A program made the position numbers and the translations under genes. A stretch of DNA of 64,000 bases from the NCBI GenBank assembly GCA_023458215.1, contig JAEXAJ010000046.1, forward strand, positions 1-64,000, read 5' to 3'. The notes under the pieces were generated by a model. It saw only the letters and a program-made list of their open reading frames with translations. It was not told the origin of the DNA and ran no database searches. This DNA comes from Bacteroidota bacterium. GTDB taxonomy: Bacteria; Bacteroidota; Bacteroidia; Bacteroidales; Bacteroidaceae. Each line of letters opens with the position of its first letter. Within the stretch, counting starts at the first letter, position 1. This document shows, one piece after another, positions 1 to 8,149 of this stretch.

Positions 1-14
1 AAGACAGAAGAACA

Positions 15-557
15 ATGAAAGAAGAAATCATTATAGCAGGCTTCGGTGGACAAGGAGTTTTGTCCATGGGAAAGATTTTGGCATATTCCGGACTGATGGA
101 AGGCAAGGAAGTAAGTTGGATGCCCGCATACGGTCCTGAACAACGTGGTGGTACAGCCAACGTGACCGTTATCGTGAGCGATGAGAAAATATCCTCTCCC
201 ATCCTTAGTAAGTATGATGCAGCTATCATCCTCAACCAACCGTCATTGGAAAAGTTTGAAAGCAAAGTGAAACCCGGCGGCGTACTGATCTACGACGGCT
301 ACGGCATTATTCATCCACCTACACGCAAGGACATCAAGGTTTACCGTATCGATGCCATGGATGCAGCCAATGAGATGAACAATGCCAAAGCATTCAATAT
401 GATTGTACTGGGTGGATTACTCAAACTCAAATCAATGGTAACGCTGGACAGTGTGCTTAGAGGTTTGAAGAAGACACTGCCCGAACGTCACCATCACTTG
501 ATACCGATGAACGAAGAGGCCATCAAGAAAGGTATGGAACTGATAAAAGAGGTATAA
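15..557 (+). CDS. 2-oxoacid:ferredoxin oxidoreductase, gamma subunit
   Basis: This 180-aa protein is the small gamma subunit of a pyruvate/2-oxoglutarate/branched-chain 2-oxoacid:ferredoxin oxidoreductase, which converts a 2-oxoacid and CoA to acyl-CoA with reduction of ferredoxin in the cytosol. The N-terminal glycine-rich motif GFGGQGVLSMGK (residues 9-20) and the PAYGPEQRGGTANV segment (about 38-51) are hallmarks of the family, and the length is normal. The ATG follows an A/G-rich stretch. The alpha and beta subunits are expected just upstream, outside the window, so this is probably the last gene of its operon. The substrate (2-oxoglutarate or 2-oxoisovalerate, for example) cannot be decided from this subunit alone. 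Confidence 0.93.
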   Translation: MKEEIIIAGFGGQGVLSMGKILAYSGLMEGKEVSWMPAYGPEQRGGTANVTVIVSDEKISSPILSKYDAAIILNQPSLEKFESKVKPGGVLIYDGYGIIHPPTRKDIKVYRIDAMDAANEMNNAKAFNMIVLGGLLKLKSMVTLDSVLRGLKKTLPERHHHLIPMNEEAIKKGMELIKEV

Positions 558-559
558 AA

Positions 560-664
560 AAACGAATCATCTATTCAGTGGAAACAGATAGTCTGTTTGC
601 ATGAAATAGATGATCTATTTAAGGCTAACAGATGGTCTGTTTGTAGTAAACAGACCATCTGTTT
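560..664. repeat. Array of 17-bp palindromes phased at exactly 22 bp
   Basis: Four units match the pattern wAAyAGA-N3-TCTrTTT, at 582-598, 604-620, 626-642 and 648-664. Their centres (590, 612, 634, 656) are exactly 22 bp apart and the 5-bp spacers are unrelated. A degenerate fifth unit fits the same phase at 560-576 (centre 568). Two helical turns separate the centres, so all dyads face the same side of the DNA. The array fills the gap between the oxidoreductase gene and the porin promoter. Its function is unknown. The last two units can also pair with each other as a terminator. Confidence 0.9.
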
Positions 665-670
665 TTTTTA
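626..670 (+). terminator. Rho-independent terminator formed by the last two palindrome units
   Basis: AACAGATGGTCTGTTT (627-642) can pair fully with AAACAGACCATCTGTT (648-663) around a 5-nt loop, followed by a run of eight Ts (662-669). This is the likely end of the 2-oxoacid oxidoreductase transcript. Confidence 0.8.
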
Positions 671-831
671 TCGCTATACATAAGATTTATCCGCATGCAA
701 TATTCATCGTTAGAGAACCACAGACGAAATCGAAAGTTCCTCTACGAGCAACAGAATGCTTACTCAAAAGATACGATTCTTTAAAAAGAAGCAAAAAAGG
801 CTGAATTCAGTTAGCGAATAATATTTTATTG

Positions 832-839
832 TATCTTTG
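832..839 (+). promoter_or_regulatory. Bacteroides -7 promoter element, putative porin
   Basis: TATCTTTG matches the TAnnTTTG consensus. Only nine bases separate it from the ATG at 849, so the transcript would have a very short leader. An in-frame TTG at 837 lies inside the promoter and is not a plausible start. Confidence 0.75.
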
Positions 840-848
840 CGCCTAATT

Positions 849-2951
849 ATGAGACGAATTGTACTGACATATATACTCTTATCTATTATAGGTATAATGG
901 GCGTTCGTGCACAGAACACCCTTGATCCGATGAACAATCGTGACCGGTTCGGGAATCAGATTGATCCCAATACCTTGCCGGACAATCTTGAAGATACCAC
1001 CGGTGTAGAAATTCAAAGCTTAGCACCTAAACTTTATCAATGGCAATTGAGTGAGACTTTAGGTGAGCGTAAAATAATGCCTGCAGACACTACCAATCTC
1101 AATTTCCAAAATACGAATTTGGTAGAAGGCATGTTCGGGCATTACAACTACTTAGGAAACTTGGGCTCACCACGTATATCCCGCCTATTTTTTGAACGCC
1201 GTGACGATGAGCCGACCATCTTCATGCAACCCTTCTCAAGCTTCTTTGTCCGTCCGGACGAAGTAAGATTTACGAACAGTAATGTCCCCTTTACTAATCT
1301 GACCTATTATAAAGCCGGAAGTAAAGTAAATGGTGAAGAGCGTTTCAAATCATACTTCTCCGTTAATGCCAATAAAAGACTGGCATTCGGTTTCAACTTT
1401 GACTATCTATATGGTCGTGGTTACTATGCCAATCAAGCAACTTCCCACTTCAATGCCGGATTATTTGCCAGCTACATTGGTGATAAATATCAGATGCAAG
1501 CCGTTTACAATAACTTTTTCCTAAAGATGAATGAAAATGGTGGTATTGCAAACGACCAATACATTACCAAGCCCGAGAATATGGCGGAAGGAAAGAAAGA
1601 ATACGAATCTTCGAATATTCCTGTCAAGTTAGACAAGCAAAGCCCGACTTCCAATCGTAACAAGGACTTTTATATTTATCTGACTCAACGCTATCGCCTC
1701 GGCTTCAAACGGGATATTACCAAAATAGAGAACAGGCCAACCCAAAACAAAAGATTATTGGCAGACAGTACCTACGTAGCTCCCAAGGACACCATTACTA
1801 CAGAAGAATTTGTACCGGTCACCAGCTTTATCCACACAATCAAAGTGGAAAGGTCGCGTCATCAATTCCGCACATCTAATGCCCCCGAAGGCTTTTTCCC
1901 TGAAAAATATTATATTAACAAAAGCAACAGCAACGACTCTACGACTGCCTTCAGTATAAAAAATGTATTCGGAGTAGCTTTGTTGGAAGGATTTAATAAA
2001 TATGCAAAAGCAGGCCTTACAGCCTATATCTCACATAAGTTCAGCAGGTACGATTTAATGAATGTCGATACACTAACTGACATGCGTCGTATTCGTTATA
2101 CCGAACAAGAAGTGTTTGTCGGCGGAGAACTTGCCAAACGCCAAGGCAAACTATTACACTACAATGTAAATGGTGAAGTAGGATTGCTAGACAAAGCAAT
2201 AGGTCAGTTTCGTGTAAACGCTAATCTGGATTTGAATTTCCGTCTTTTCAAAGACACAGTCAATTTCTATGCCAGAGGATATGTAAGTAATACTCTCCCT
2301 TCATTTTATATGCGTCATTATCATTCTAACTTCTATACTTGGGATAATGATAATATGGACAAAGAGTTCCGCACACGCGTGGAAGGTGAATTAAATATTA
2401 GTCGTTGGGGCACTAACCTACGTGCCGGAGTAGAGAATATCAAGAACTATACTTACTTCAACCAAAGTGCATTCCCCGAGCAGAATGGTGGCAACATACA
2501 GGTTCTTTCTGCTACATTGGCGCAGAACTTCCGCTTAGGCATTCTCCACTTGGACAATGAAGTGACCTGGCAAAAAACAAGCAATGAAACAGTTCTGCCA
2601 TTGCCACAACTCTCGCTCTACCATAATCTCTACATACTGACTTCACTTGCGAAGAAAGTATTAACCGTACAATTGGGTGCTGATGTCAGATATTTCAGCA
2701 AATATAATGCACCCGCTTACGCACCCGGTGTTCAACAATTCCACCTGCAACCTACAAACGACCAAGTGGAAATCGGAGGATATCCTATCGTGAATGTTTA
2801 TGCTAATCTGCATTTGAAACGGACACGTATCTTTGCCATGATGTACCACGTTAATGCAGGTATGGGAAATCGGAATTTCTTCTTGGTACCGCATTATCCC
2901 ATCAATCCTCGTTTATTCAAGATCGGTGTTTCCTGGAATTTTTATGATTAA
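849..2951 (+). CDS. Putative porin (Porin_10-like outer-membrane beta-barrel)
   Basis: A 700-aa protein with an N-terminal signal peptide (hydrophobic core at residues 7-18, cleavage near VRAQ). The mature part is rich in alternating aromatic/polar beta-strands and ends ...GVSWNFYD, with the C-terminal aromatic residue typical of outer-membrane barrels. The sequence resembles the Bacteroidetes 'putative porin' family (PF14121). The start at 849 was chosen because the upstream TTG at 837 overlaps the promoter. The next gene begins 12 bases after the stop, so the two are probably co-transcribed. The cargo is unknown. Confidence 0.82.
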   Translation: MRRIVLTYILLSIIGIMGVRAQNTLDPMNNRDRFGNQIDPNTLPDNLEDTTGVEIQSLAPKLYQWQLSETLGERKIMPADTTNLNFQNTNLVEGMFGHYNYLGNLGSPRISRLFFERRDDEPTIFMQPFSSFFVRPDEVRFTNSNVPFTNLTYYKAGSKVNGEERFKSYFSVNANKRLAFGFNFDYLYGRGYYANQATSHFNAGLFASYIGDKYQMQAVYNNFFLKMNENGGIANDQYITKPENMAEGKKEYESSNIPVKLDKQSPTSNRNKDFYIYLTQRYRLGFKRDITKIENRPTQNKRLLADSTYVAPKDTITTEEFVPVTSFIHTIKVERSRHQFRTSNAPEGFFPEKYYINKSNSNDSTTAFSIKNVFGVALLEGFNKYAKAGLTAYISHKFSRYDLMNVDTLTDMRRIRYTEQEVFVGGELAKRQGKLLHYNVNGEVGLLDKAIGQFRVNANLDLNFRLFKDTVNFYARGYVSNTLPSFYMRHYHSNFYTWDNDNMDKEFRTRVEGELNISRWGTNLRAGVENIKNYTYFNQSAFPEQNGGNIQVLSATLAQNFRLGILHLDNEVTWQKTSNETVLPLPQLSLYHNLYILTSLAKKVLTVQLGADVRYFSKYNAPAYAPGVQQFHLQPTNDQVEIGGYPIVNVYANLHLKRTRIFAMMYHVNAGMGNRNFFLVPHYPINPRLFKIGVSWNFYD

Positions 2952-2963
2952 TCCTTTCAATAT

Positions 2964-3782
2964 ATGAATAAGGCCAAGCTATTAAAATACATCATCCTGG
3001 GAGTTGTTGCCGCTTTGCTCGCCACTTTCTTTTTCCCCAAAAAAGAAACTCCGAAAGGACATCCCAGAGACTATGCCCAAATAGCTGCAAGCGGTGTTAT
3101 TCATGCTTCGACAGAATATAATTCAATAAGTTTCTATGTGGATGGCGATACTCTATCCGGTTTTCACTACGACATGATTAAGGCTTTTGCCCGCGACCAT
3201 AAACTTGAAGTGACTATTTCACCGGAAATGAGTTTCGATCAGCGATTAGAAGGATTAGCCGAAGGGAAGTTTGATGTCATTGCCTATGGATTGCTTGCCA
3301 TCAGCGAATTGAAAGATTCCTTGCTACTCACTACCCCCATTGTGCTAAGCAAGCAAGTATTAGTACAACGCAAAGCAACTTCCGACACTGATTCTCTATT
3401 CATAAAAAGCCAGCTCGATTTGGCTGGAAAGACACTGCATGTAGTCAAAGGTTCCCCCGCTATTCTCCGGATTCACAATCTCGGAAATGAAATAGGCGAT
3501 ACCATCTACATCAAAGAAATAGATAAATATGGTTCTGAACAATTAATTTCATTAGTTGCCCACGGCGATATCGATTATGCCGTATGCGACGAAAATATAG
3601 CCAACGCCGTAGTCGATAGCATGCCGCAAATAGATATCAATACCGCCATCAGCTTCACCCAATTCTATTCCTGGGCAGTAAGCAAACAATCCCCCGTCCT
3701 TCTGGATAGTCTCAACACATGGTTGGAGAGGTTTAAGAGGGGGAGGGAGTTTGAGGAAATCTACGAGAAATACTATAAATAG
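2964..3782 (+). CDS. Membrane-anchored extracellular solute-binding protein, family 3
   Basis: A 272-aa protein with an N-terminal hydrophobic segment (residues 8-24), then a bacterial family-3 solute-binding fold: YNSISFYVDGDTLSGFHYDM near residues 53-72, LEGLAEGKFDVIAYG near 95-109, and a second lobe around VVKGSPAILRIHNLG. It resembles the N-terminal sensor-like domain of MltF-type lytic transglycosylases, but no transglycosylase domain follows. No lipobox cysteine is present, so it is probably held by an uncleaved signal anchor. No ABC permease is nearby, so its role alongside the porin is unclear. Its stop codon abuts the heptamer hairpin at 3782. Confidence 0.78.
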   Translation: MNKAKLLKYIILGVVAALLATFFFPKKETPKGHPRDYAQIAASGVIHASTEYNSISFYVDGDTLSGFHYDMIKAFARDHKLEVTISPEMSFDQRLEGLAEGKFDVIAYGLLAISELKDSLLLTTPIVLSKQVLVQRKATSDTDSLFIKSQLDLAGKTLHVVKGSPAILRIHNLGNEIGDTIYIKEIDKYGSEQLISLVAHGDIDYAVCDENIANAVVDSMPQIDINTAISFTQFYSWAVSKQSPVLLDSLNTWLERFKRGREFEEIYEKYYK

Positions 3783-3877
3783 TTATGAGTTATTAGTTAT
3801 AAGTTATTTGTTATGAATAGGCTGCGCTATTATATTGCCTATTAGTAGCAAATAACTTATAACTCATAACTTATAAC
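3782..3877. repeat. Heptamer-repeat hairpin with CTGCGCTAT loop (copy H1)
   Basis: Left arm 3782-3810 and right arm 3849-3877 are built of GTTATAA/GTTATGA-type heptamers and are nearly complementary. The loop carries GGCTGCGCTAT (3820-3830). The element lies between two convergent genes, and the nadE stop codon falls at its right edge, so it may act as a bidirectional terminator. Confidence 0.85.
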
Positions 3878-5790
3878 TACTCTCTTAGCCACATCTCCGA
3901 TGACGCATCACTCGGCATTCTCCAATCTCCGCGGGGACTGATGGAGATGCTGCCTACCTTTGGGCCATCCGGCAAACAAGAACGTTTGAATTGTTGATTA
4001 AAGAAGCGGCGGTAGAAGGTTTTCAGCCATTTTTTTATGGTTTCTTCGTCGTAGGTACCATGGAAGGTACGGGCTGCCAGGAAGAATATCTTGGAAGGGC
4101 GGAAGCCACAGCGCAGGAAGTAATAGAGGAAGAAATCATGCAGTTCATAGGGGCCTACTAAATCTTCCGTAATTTGTTGGATATTTCCATTTTCATCGGC
4201 AGGGATCAGTTCAGGACTGATTGGAGTATCGACAATATCCAGCAAGGTGGCACGTGAAGAGTCATCCATTTCATTCTCTGCTACCCATTTCACCAAATGC
4301 TTGACTAAGGTTTTAGGGATACTTCCGTTTACTCCATACATAGACATGTGGTCGCCATTGTAAGTGGCCCAGCCTAAGGCTAGCTCCGAAAGATCTCCCG
4401 TTCCGATTACCATTCCCCAAGTTTGATTGGCAATATCCATGAGAATTTGGGTACGCTCGCGCGCTTGTGCATTTTCATAAACTACATCATGCACGTTGAT
4501 GTCATGGTCTATATCTTTGAAATGCTGAACACACGCTTCTTTGATGCTAACCTCGCGTACAGTAATTCCGAGGGCATTCATTAAGTTGATAGCATTGGTA
4601 TAGGTACGGTCGGTTGTTCCAAAACCCGGCATTGTGACGCCGATGATACCTTTACGCGACCATCCTAATTTATCAAAGGTCTTGACACATACTAATAATG
4701 CCAATGTAGAGTCCAGTCCGCCGGAAATGCCGACAACAGCACTCTTGGATTGGGTATGCACCAGACGTTGTGCCAGACCGGAAACTTGGATAGAAAACAC
4801 TTCTTCGCAGCGCTCATTTAATGTCGGGCCTTGAGGTACGAACGGATGAGGGTCGAAAGTACGTGTAAGATTCAAGTCTCTGCTATTGACAAATTCCGTA
4901 GAAATGCGCACAGGTAGTTCGGGAGCACAATTGGCACGACAAGCAGCAAATGTAGTATTCACGCGGCGTTCAATGCGCAAGTGTTCCACATCAATATCGC
5001 TAATCACTACTTGCTCTTCAAAGGAGAAACGTTTATTGGCCGCCAGCAACGAGCCATTCTCATAAATTAATCCATTGCCTGCAAATACCACATCAGTGGT
5101 GGATTCTCCGAAACCACAGGAACTGAAGACATACCCCGCAATACAACGAGCAGACTGCTGACTGATGAGTGAACGTAAATAACTGTGTTTACCAATGCCT
5201 TCATTGTCCGCCGAAAGGTTGAACAATATCTCGGCCCCCTGCAATGCCAACATAGAGCTGGGAGGAATAGGTGCCCACAGGTCTTCGCAGATTTCAACTC
5301 CAAATGTCGTATCTGCTGTATCGAACAGCAGGTTCCGCCCCATCGGTATGATCTGTCCACAAAGGCGCACACTGGTTTCAGATACTTCCGTAGCAGAAGT
5401 AAACCAACGTTTCTCATAAAATTCTTTGTAATTAGGAAGATAAGTTTTAGGAATCACTCCCAACACTTTCCCTTTCTGGATAACCACCGCCGCATTCAGC
5501 AAAACGCCGTTCAAAGGAATCGGCATGCCCAGTATGGAAATGATATCCATCTGACGGGTATTGTTCAGTATCTGTATCAATCCCATCTCCGCTTCTTCAA
5601 GAAGAAGTTGTTGGGCAAAAAGATCCCCACAGGTATATCCGGTAATGCACAATTCAGGAAAAGCAATGATTTGTACGCCTTTTCCGTCGGCAATAATGAT
5701 CTCTTTTTCAATCTGTCCGGCATTGAACTTACAGTCCGCCACCTTTACACGGGGCACAGCCGCCGCCACTTTTACATATCCGTAGTTCAT
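3877..5790 (-). CDS. nadE: NAD+ synthase, glutamine-hydrolysing
   Basis: This 637-aa cytosolic enzyme makes NAD+ from deamido-NAD+, ATP and glutamine. The N-terminal nitrilase-type glutaminase domain has the triad E46 (FPELCITGY), K115 (PKTYLPNY) and C168 (EICEDLW). The C-terminal synthetase domain has the ATP-pyrophosphatase loop SGGLDST (356-362) and GTGDLSELALGW. Length and domain order match the two-domain family. An in-frame extension to 5844 exists, but the start at 5790 fits the family and follows a good promoter at 5816-5847. The 3' end lies in the heptamer hairpin. Confidence 0.96.
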   Translation of the reverse strand: MNYGYVKVAAAVPRVKVADCKFNAGQIEKEIIIADGKGVQIIAFPELCITGYTCGDLFAQQLLLEEAEMGLIQILNNTRQMDIISILGMPIPLNGVLLNAAVVIQKGKVLGVIPKTYLPNYKEFYEKRWFTSATEVSETSVRLCGQIIPMGRNLLFDTADTTFGVEICEDLWAPIPPSSMLALQGAEILFNLSADNEGIGKHSYLRSLISQQSARCIAGYVFSSCGFGESTTDVVFAGNGLIYENGSLLAANKRFSFEEQVVISDIDVEHLRIERRVNTTFAACRANCAPELPVRISTEFVNSRDLNLTRTFDPHPFVPQGPTLNERCEEVFSIQVSGLAQRLVHTQSKSAVVGISGGLDSTLALLVCVKTFDKLGWSRKGIIGVTMPGFGTTDRTYTNAINLMNALGITVREVSIKEACVQHFKDIDHDINVHDVVYENAQARERTQILMDIANQTWGMVIGTGDLSELALGWATYNGDHMSMYGVNGSIPKTLVKHLVKWVAENEMDDSSRATLLDIVDTPISPELIPADENGNIQQITEDLVGPYELHDFFLYYFLRCGFRPSKIFFLAARTFHGTYDEETIKKWLKTFYRRFFNQQFKRSCLPDGPKVGSISISPRGDWRMPSDASSEMWLRE

Positions 5791-5815
5791 AAGGATGCTA
5801 TTATTTATTAGAGCA

Positions 5816-5847
5816 CAAAAATACGGCAATTTATCTACAAACACAAA
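5816..5847 (-). promoter_or_regulatory. Bacteroides promoter for nadE
   Basis: On the minus strand, TTTG (5847-5844) is followed after 20 bases by TATTTTTG (5823-5816). Both the -33 and -7 elements match the Bacteroides consensus and spacing. Confidence 0.7.
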
Positions 5848-5910
5848 ATAATCAATGGTTTCGTACCAAAGAGAAAGTTACAAAGGAAAGTACATTTTTT
5901 TAGAAAATCT

Positions 5911-5941
5911 TTTGGAGAATCAAAAGAAGTCGTTATCTTTG
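5911..5941 (+). promoter_or_regulatory. Bacteroides promoter for the PerR-like gene
   Basis: TTTG at 5911-5914, a 19-base spacer, then TATCTTTG at 5934-5941: a full -33/-7 pair with consensus spacing. Confidence 0.8.
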
Positions 5942-5955
5942 CAAAAGAATTAAAA

Positions 5956-5970
5956 ATGTAATTATTACAA
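5956..5970 (+). promoter_or_regulatory. PerR-box-like operator
   Basis: TGTAATTATTACA (5957-5969) is a perfect 6-1-6 palindrome. Extended by one base each side, it agrees at 11 of 14 specified positions with the classic PerR box TTATAATnATTATAA. It lies just downstream of the -7 element and before the start codon, as expected for autorepression. Confidence 0.6.
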
Positions 5971-5988
5971 GTTTGAACTTTGAAAAGC

Positions 5989-6423
5989 ATGGATGTAATA
6001 GAACGACTTCAAAATCATAACATAAAACCTTCAGTGCAACGTATAGCAATTATGGGATATCTGATGGAACATCGCACACATCCCACCGTGGATGAAATAT
6101 ATACAGCATTGTCCCCTTCGATCCCTACCCTGTCTAAAACAACTGTTTATAACACATTGAAATTGTTGAGTGAACAAGGTGCGGCACAGACTTTGACTAT
6201 AGACGAACGCAACACATGTTATGATGCAGACACATCCACCCACGCCCACTTCCTGTGCAGACATTGCGGTAAAATCTATGATTTATTCTGCGATATCAAC
6301 ACCAAGAAAATAGAGAAGATGGATATGGACGGTCACGATATTCAAGAAATCCATTACTACTATAAAGGGATTTGTAAACAGTGTTTAGAAAACGAACGTT
6401 TGATTAAAATAAAGAATAACTAA
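5989..6423 (+). CDS. Fur-family transcriptional regulator, PerR-like
   Basis: A 144-aa protein with an N-terminal winged helix (PSVQRIAIMGYLMEH, then STVYNTL-type recognition region LSKTTVYNTLKLLSEQG) and a C-terminal metal-binding/dimerisation domain. The two structural-zinc CxxC pairs are present (LCRHC and CKQC), as is an H-rich segment (THAHF). It is followed after 21 bases by rubrerythrin, the usual partner of PerR rather than Fur, and a PerR-box-like palindrome lies in its own leader. The start at 5989 is preferred over an in-frame TTG at 5980, although the latter would add only three residues. Confidence 0.88.
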   Translation: MDVIERLQNHNIKPSVQRIAIMGYLMEHRTHPTVDEIYTALSPSIPTLSKTTVYNTLKLLSEQGAAQTLTIDERNTCYDADTSTHAHFLCRHCGKIYDLFCDINTKKIEKMDMDGHDIQEIHYYYKGICKQCLENERLIKIKNN

Positions 6424-6444
6424 TTCAACTAATTTTTAAGAAAA

Positions 6445-7002
6445 ATGAAAAAATTTAGATGTACTGTCTGCGGTTACGTATATGAAGGTGACGCAGCTCC
6501 TGAGAAATGTCCTTTGTGTAAAGCACCTGCCAGCAAATTCGTTGAAGTTGAAGAAGCAAAAGCTGACGGTCCGTTGGTGTTCGCTGACGAGCATGTTATC
6601 GGCGTAGCTAAAGGTTGCGACGACGAAATGATTAAAGACCTGAACAATCACTTCATGGGCGAATGTACCGAAGTTGGTATGTATTTGGCAATGAGCCGTC
6701 AGGCCGACCGTGAAGGTTATCCTGAAGTAGCAGAAGCCTTCAAACGTTATGCATGGGAAGAAGCAGAACACGCTTCAAGATTTGCAGAATTGTTGGGCGA
6801 CTGTGTATGGGACACCAAGACTAACCTCGAAAAAAGAATGAACGCCGAGTCAGGCGCTTGCGAAGATAAAAAACGCATCGCTACACGTGCCAAAGCTCTG
6901 AACCTCGATGCTATCCACGATACAGTTCACGAAATGGCTAAAGATGAAGCACGTCATGGTAAAGGCTTCGAAGGTCTTTACAACCGCTACTTTAAGAAAT
7001 AA
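6445..7002 (+). CDS. Rubrerythrin, reverse domain order (peroxide reductase)
   Basis: This 185-aa cytosolic enzyme is expected to reduce hydrogen peroxide to water. The domain order is inverted relative to classical rubrerythrin. The rubredoxin-like iron site comes first (CxxC near residues 5-8 and CPLC near 22-25), followed by the ferritin-like diiron four-helix bundle with its Glu/ExxH ligands (WEEAEH and KDEARH). It is co-directional with the PerR-like gene and probably co-transcribed and peroxide-inducible. A strong terminator follows. Confidence 0.94.
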   Translation: MKKFRCTVCGYVYEGDAAPEKCPLCKAPASKFVEVEEAKADGPLVFADEHVIGVAKGCDDEMIKDLNNHFMGECTEVGMYLAMSRQADREGYPEVAEAFKRYAWEEAEHASRFAELLGDCVWDTKTNLEKRMNAESGACEDKKRIATRAKALNLDAIHDTVHEMAKDEARHGKGFEGLYNRYFKK

Positions 7003-7023
7003 TCCAAGATTACAGTAATGTTG

Positions 7024-7058
7024 AAAAGGGACTGCTAGAAATGGCAAGTCCCTTTTTT
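7024..7058 (+). terminator. Rho-independent terminator after rubrerythrin
   Basis: AAAAGGGACT (7024-7033) pairs with AAGTCCCTTTT further on, and the stem runs into a T-tract (7053-7058). Confidence 0.85.
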
Positions 7059-7136
7059 AGTTATAAGTTATTAGTTATAAGTTATTTGCTGATGACAAAA
7101 AAATAACTAATAACTTATAACTAATAACTCATAACT
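7059..7136. repeat. Heptamer-repeat hairpin (copy H2)
   Basis: Left arm 7059-7088 and right arm about 7101-7136 are built of GTTATAA/GTTATTA heptamers in inverted orientation. It follows directly on the rubrerythrin terminator. Its loop lacks the CTGCGCTAT motif seen in other copies. Confidence 0.82.
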
Positions 7137-7189
7137 TTTTTCATTTTCTCATGTCACATTCGCGTTAGTCATTCGTCTTACTTGTGTAA

Positions 7190-7711
7190 ATGGAACTCAA
7201 ACAATTTAAAATAACCGTTCTTCCACTACGTGCCAAGCTATTGAATTATGCACGGAAGTTAACCGACGAACCGGAAGATGCAGAAGATGCCGTTCAAGAG
7301 GTATTGCTCAAGCTATGGAACCTAAGGCTTGAACTGGAGCAATACCGAAGCATCGAAGCATTTGCCATGACGCTGATTCGGAATCTTTGCATCGACCTGT
7401 GGCGAAGCAAGCGTACCAACAATTTGTCGCTAGACGTTGTACAAGCAGCATCTCCTACCGGAACACCGGAACGGTTACTAGAGATTAAAGATGAAATCCG
7501 CCTGATGCACGATATCATCGATTCGTTACCCAATCTTCAACGCACCATCATGCGAATGAAAGATATCGAGGAATACGAAACGGATGAAATTGCCGAGATT
7601 ACGGGATGCGGTGCAGAAGCCATCCGTAGTAATCTGTCGAGAGCCAGAAAGAAAGTAAGAGAGATTTATCTACAAACCATACAAGAAAGAAAAAGGAGAA
7701 ACGAGCTATGA
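7190..7711 (+). CDS. RNA polymerase sigma-70 factor, ECF subfamily
   Basis: A 173-aa sigma factor with region 2 (EDAEDAVQEVLLKLWNL, about residues 27-43) and region 4 (LPNLQRTIMRMKDIEEYE... followed by a helix-turn-helix GCGAEAIRSNLSRARKKV). Length is normal for an ECF factor. Its stop overlaps the start of the next gene by four bases (ATGA), which links it to a membrane protein resembling an anti-sigma factor. No TAnnTTTG promoter is evident just upstream, so it may be autoregulated from a promoter of its own class. The inducing signal is not known. Confidence 0.93.
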   Translation: MELKQFKITVLPLRAKLLNYARKLTDEPEDAEDAVQEVLLKLWNLRLELEQYRSIEAFAMTLIRNLCIDLWRSKRTNNLSLDVVQAASPTGTPERLLEIKDEIRLMHDIIDSLPNLQRTIMRMKDIEEYETDEIAEITGCGAEAIRSNLSRARKKVREIYLQTIQERKRRNEL

Positions 7712-8133
7712 AGATAGATGAACTATTGAATAAGTATTTTGAAGGAGAAACTTCATGCGAAGAAGAACGCGAACTGCGCCGTTTTTTCACAGAAGAAAAC
7801 TCGATACCGGAACATCTGCAAATGTACCGTCCTCTGTTTGCTTGTCTGGATAAGGAAGCAAAAGAGTACCAGTCTCTCCCGAAGAAAGCTGAGAAAAAAA
7901 TGCATCTCCTTTCCCGCCGTTTGTATTACACTTTCGGAAGTATAGCGGCCGGATTATTGATACTGATAGGTATAGCCAATCTTTATCAGTATATAGCAGT
8001 TACTCCAACGGACTATGTCGTCATTAACGGTAAACGTTATACCGATGCCAATGTCATCCGGGAGCAGGCTCTTTCGGCTTTCCAAGATGTGAGTATGAGT
8101 CAGGAGGAAGTGCTCGACTTAATGTTTGAATAA
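7708..8133 (+). CDS. Putative anti-sigma factor, single-pass membrane protein
   Basis: A 141-aa protein. The N-terminal part (about residues 1-70) is charged and cytosolic-looking (LLNKYFEGETSCEEERELR, a common opening of Bacteroidetes sigma-regulatory proteins). One membrane segment follows (about 76-93, IAAGLLILIGIANL), then a short periplasmic tail. The four-base overlap with the ECF sigma gene and the topology suggest it sequesters that sigma factor. It lacks a recognisable FecR domain and is shorter than FecR-type anti-sigmas, so the assignment rests mainly on context. Confidence 0.7.
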   Translation: MKIDELLNKYFEGETSCEEERELRRFFTEENSIPEHLQMYRPLFACLDKEAKEYQSLPKKAEKKMHLLSRRLYYTFGSIAAGLLILIGIANLYQYIAVTPTDYVVINGKRYTDANVIREQALSAFQDVSMSQEEVLDLMFE

Positions 8134-8149
8134 TAAAGGACTAATAGAT

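Noticed and set aside
560..664. Short CRISPR array
   Set aside because: The units are 17 bp and palindromic with 5-bp spacers, far below CRISPR spacer length, and no cas genes are nearby.
610..804. 64-codon open frame between the oxidoreductase and the porin
   Set aside because: It runs through the palindrome array and terminator, has no promoter or ribosome-binding context, and its product has no recognisable feature.
837..848. TTG start extending the putative porin by four residues
   Set aside because: The TTG overlaps the -7 element TATCTTTG itself, and the signal peptide begins properly at the ATG at 849.
3782..3877. CRISPR-like array or tandem satellite
   Set aside because: The heptamers are contiguous without spacers and form an inverted pair; no cas genes are present.
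5185..5811. Long open frame on the plus strand opposite nadE
   Set aside because: It is the antisense of an obviously conserved enzyme gene, with unlikely amino-acid composition and no upstream signals.
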